Shown here: piece by piece, positions 21,903 through 22,117 of the stretch
Layout: each line of letters starts with the position of its first letter
Position numbering within the stretch: position 1 is the first letter of the stretch
Assembly (NCBI GenBank): GCA_002305685.1
Contig: DBQB01000031.1
Coordinates: forward strand, 1 to 22,117
Reading direction: 5' to 3'
DNA from: Ruminococcaceae bacterium UBA1405
GTDB taxonomy: Bacteria; Bacillota; Clostridia; Oscillospirales; Ruminococcaceae
Length of the DNA: 22,117 nucleotides
Made by a program: the position numbers and the translations under genes
Notes under the pieces: generated by a model
The model's database searches: none
What the model was told of the DNA's origin: nothing
What the model saw: the letters and a program-made list of their open reading frames with translations, nothing else

Positions 21903-22117
21903 CTTTAGGAAGTCTGTTTGATGGGATCGCGGGTTTCCCGCTGGCAGCCAGCAAAGCGGGGATCGAAACCATATGGGCCAGTGAGATTGAACCATTCCCC
22001 ATAGCGGTCAGTCAGTTTCACTTTCCGGAGATACAGCAGGTTGGCGACATTACAAAACTATGTGGGGCGGATCTTCCACCAGTGGATATTATCTGCGGCG
22101 GAAGCCCTTGCCAGGAT
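21899..22117 (+). CDS. C5-cytosine DNA methyltransferase, N-terminal part (cut by window end)
   Basis: ATG 21899 overlaps the upstream TGA, and 73 residues are visible before the window ends. Motif I is at 3-12 (LGSLFDGIAG), the acidic SAM-ribose residue follows in IWASEIEPF, and the catalytic motif IV is GGSPCQ (67-72) with the nucleophile Cys71. These are the standard N-terminal motifs of Dcm-type enzymes. The target-recognition part is outside the window. No restriction enzyme is seen upstream, so it may be a solitary modification enzyme protecting the element, as is frequent on Tn1549-like ICEs. Confidence 0.88.
   Translation, partial: MTLGSLFDGIAGFPLAASKAGIETIWASEIEPFPIAVSQFHFPEIQQVGDITKLCGADLPPVDIICGGSPCQD

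Noticed and set aside
1..22117. tRNA, rRNA, transposase, integrase or attachment site
   Set aside because: I saw no cloverleaf, rRNA segment, transposase motif or flanking direct repeats by reading; the window seems internal to the element. A dedicated scan could still find short ones.

Overview
The window reads as the accessory and early-transfer part of an integrative and conjugative element (ICE) of the broad Tn1549-like type, carried by a Gram-positive gut Clostridia species (Oscillospiraceae/Lachnospiraceae-like). The basis is: strong AGGAGG-type ribosome binding sites before almost every gene, many TTG/GTG starts, chains of ATGA-type overlaps, Gram-positive surface proteins with a sortase, a SpoVG-like protein, and a set of DUF proteins (ArdA-like, DUF4314, DUF3849, YodL, YubB-like, DUF3852) that travel together on such elements. 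The taxonomic placement is inference. No integrase, relaxase or VirB4 gene lies inside the window.

Layout. (1) Positions 1-181 hold two consecutive hairpins with T-tracts. (2) Positions 182-6575 are one rightward operon: two small proteins, three large acidic ArdA-like proteins that are each internally duplicated, a protein with an apparent ADP-ribosyltransferase R-S-E signature, and two DUF-type proteins. This looks like an anti-defence or establishment block. (3) After a strong terminator-like hairpin, 6658-9083 holds a Dam-type adenine methyltransferase, two AbrB/SpoVT-like proteins (one with a duplicated hairpin motif) and a DUF3849 protein, all overlapping. (4) Positions 9097-10943 encode a membrane-anchored exported protein and a sortase. 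(5) Positions 10953-11646 hold a leftward XRE repressor with a palindrome-rich divergent control region and a small rightward gene. (6) Positions 11721-16596 encode a secreted CAP protein and a 1342-residue adhesin with a thioester-type domain, about eight Cna_B modules and a terminal LPKTG. (7) A leftward cargo block, 16634-17693, holds a HEPN-MNT toxin-antitoxin pair and a solitary Phd/YefM antitoxin driven by near-matching promoters. (8) Positions 17770-22117 return to rightward ICE genes: YubB-like, YodL, SpoVG-like, DUF3852 membrane protein, an unrecognised lower-GC gene, a TrbL/VirB6-like channel subunit, a DUF4406-like protein and the start of a C5-cytosine methyltransferase.

Working together (inference): the ArdA-like proteins, the ART-like protein and the two methyltransferases would protect incoming or resident element DNA. 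The adhesin, CAP protein and sortase would promote cell contact. The DUF3852 and TrbL-like proteins would belong to the mating channel, and the toxin-antitoxin genes would stabilise the element. Recurrent signals are strong hairpin plus T-tract structures placed directly in front of ribosome binding sites with no room for a promoter (109-152, 6586-6629, 12517-12546). These suggest regulated read-through along the element.
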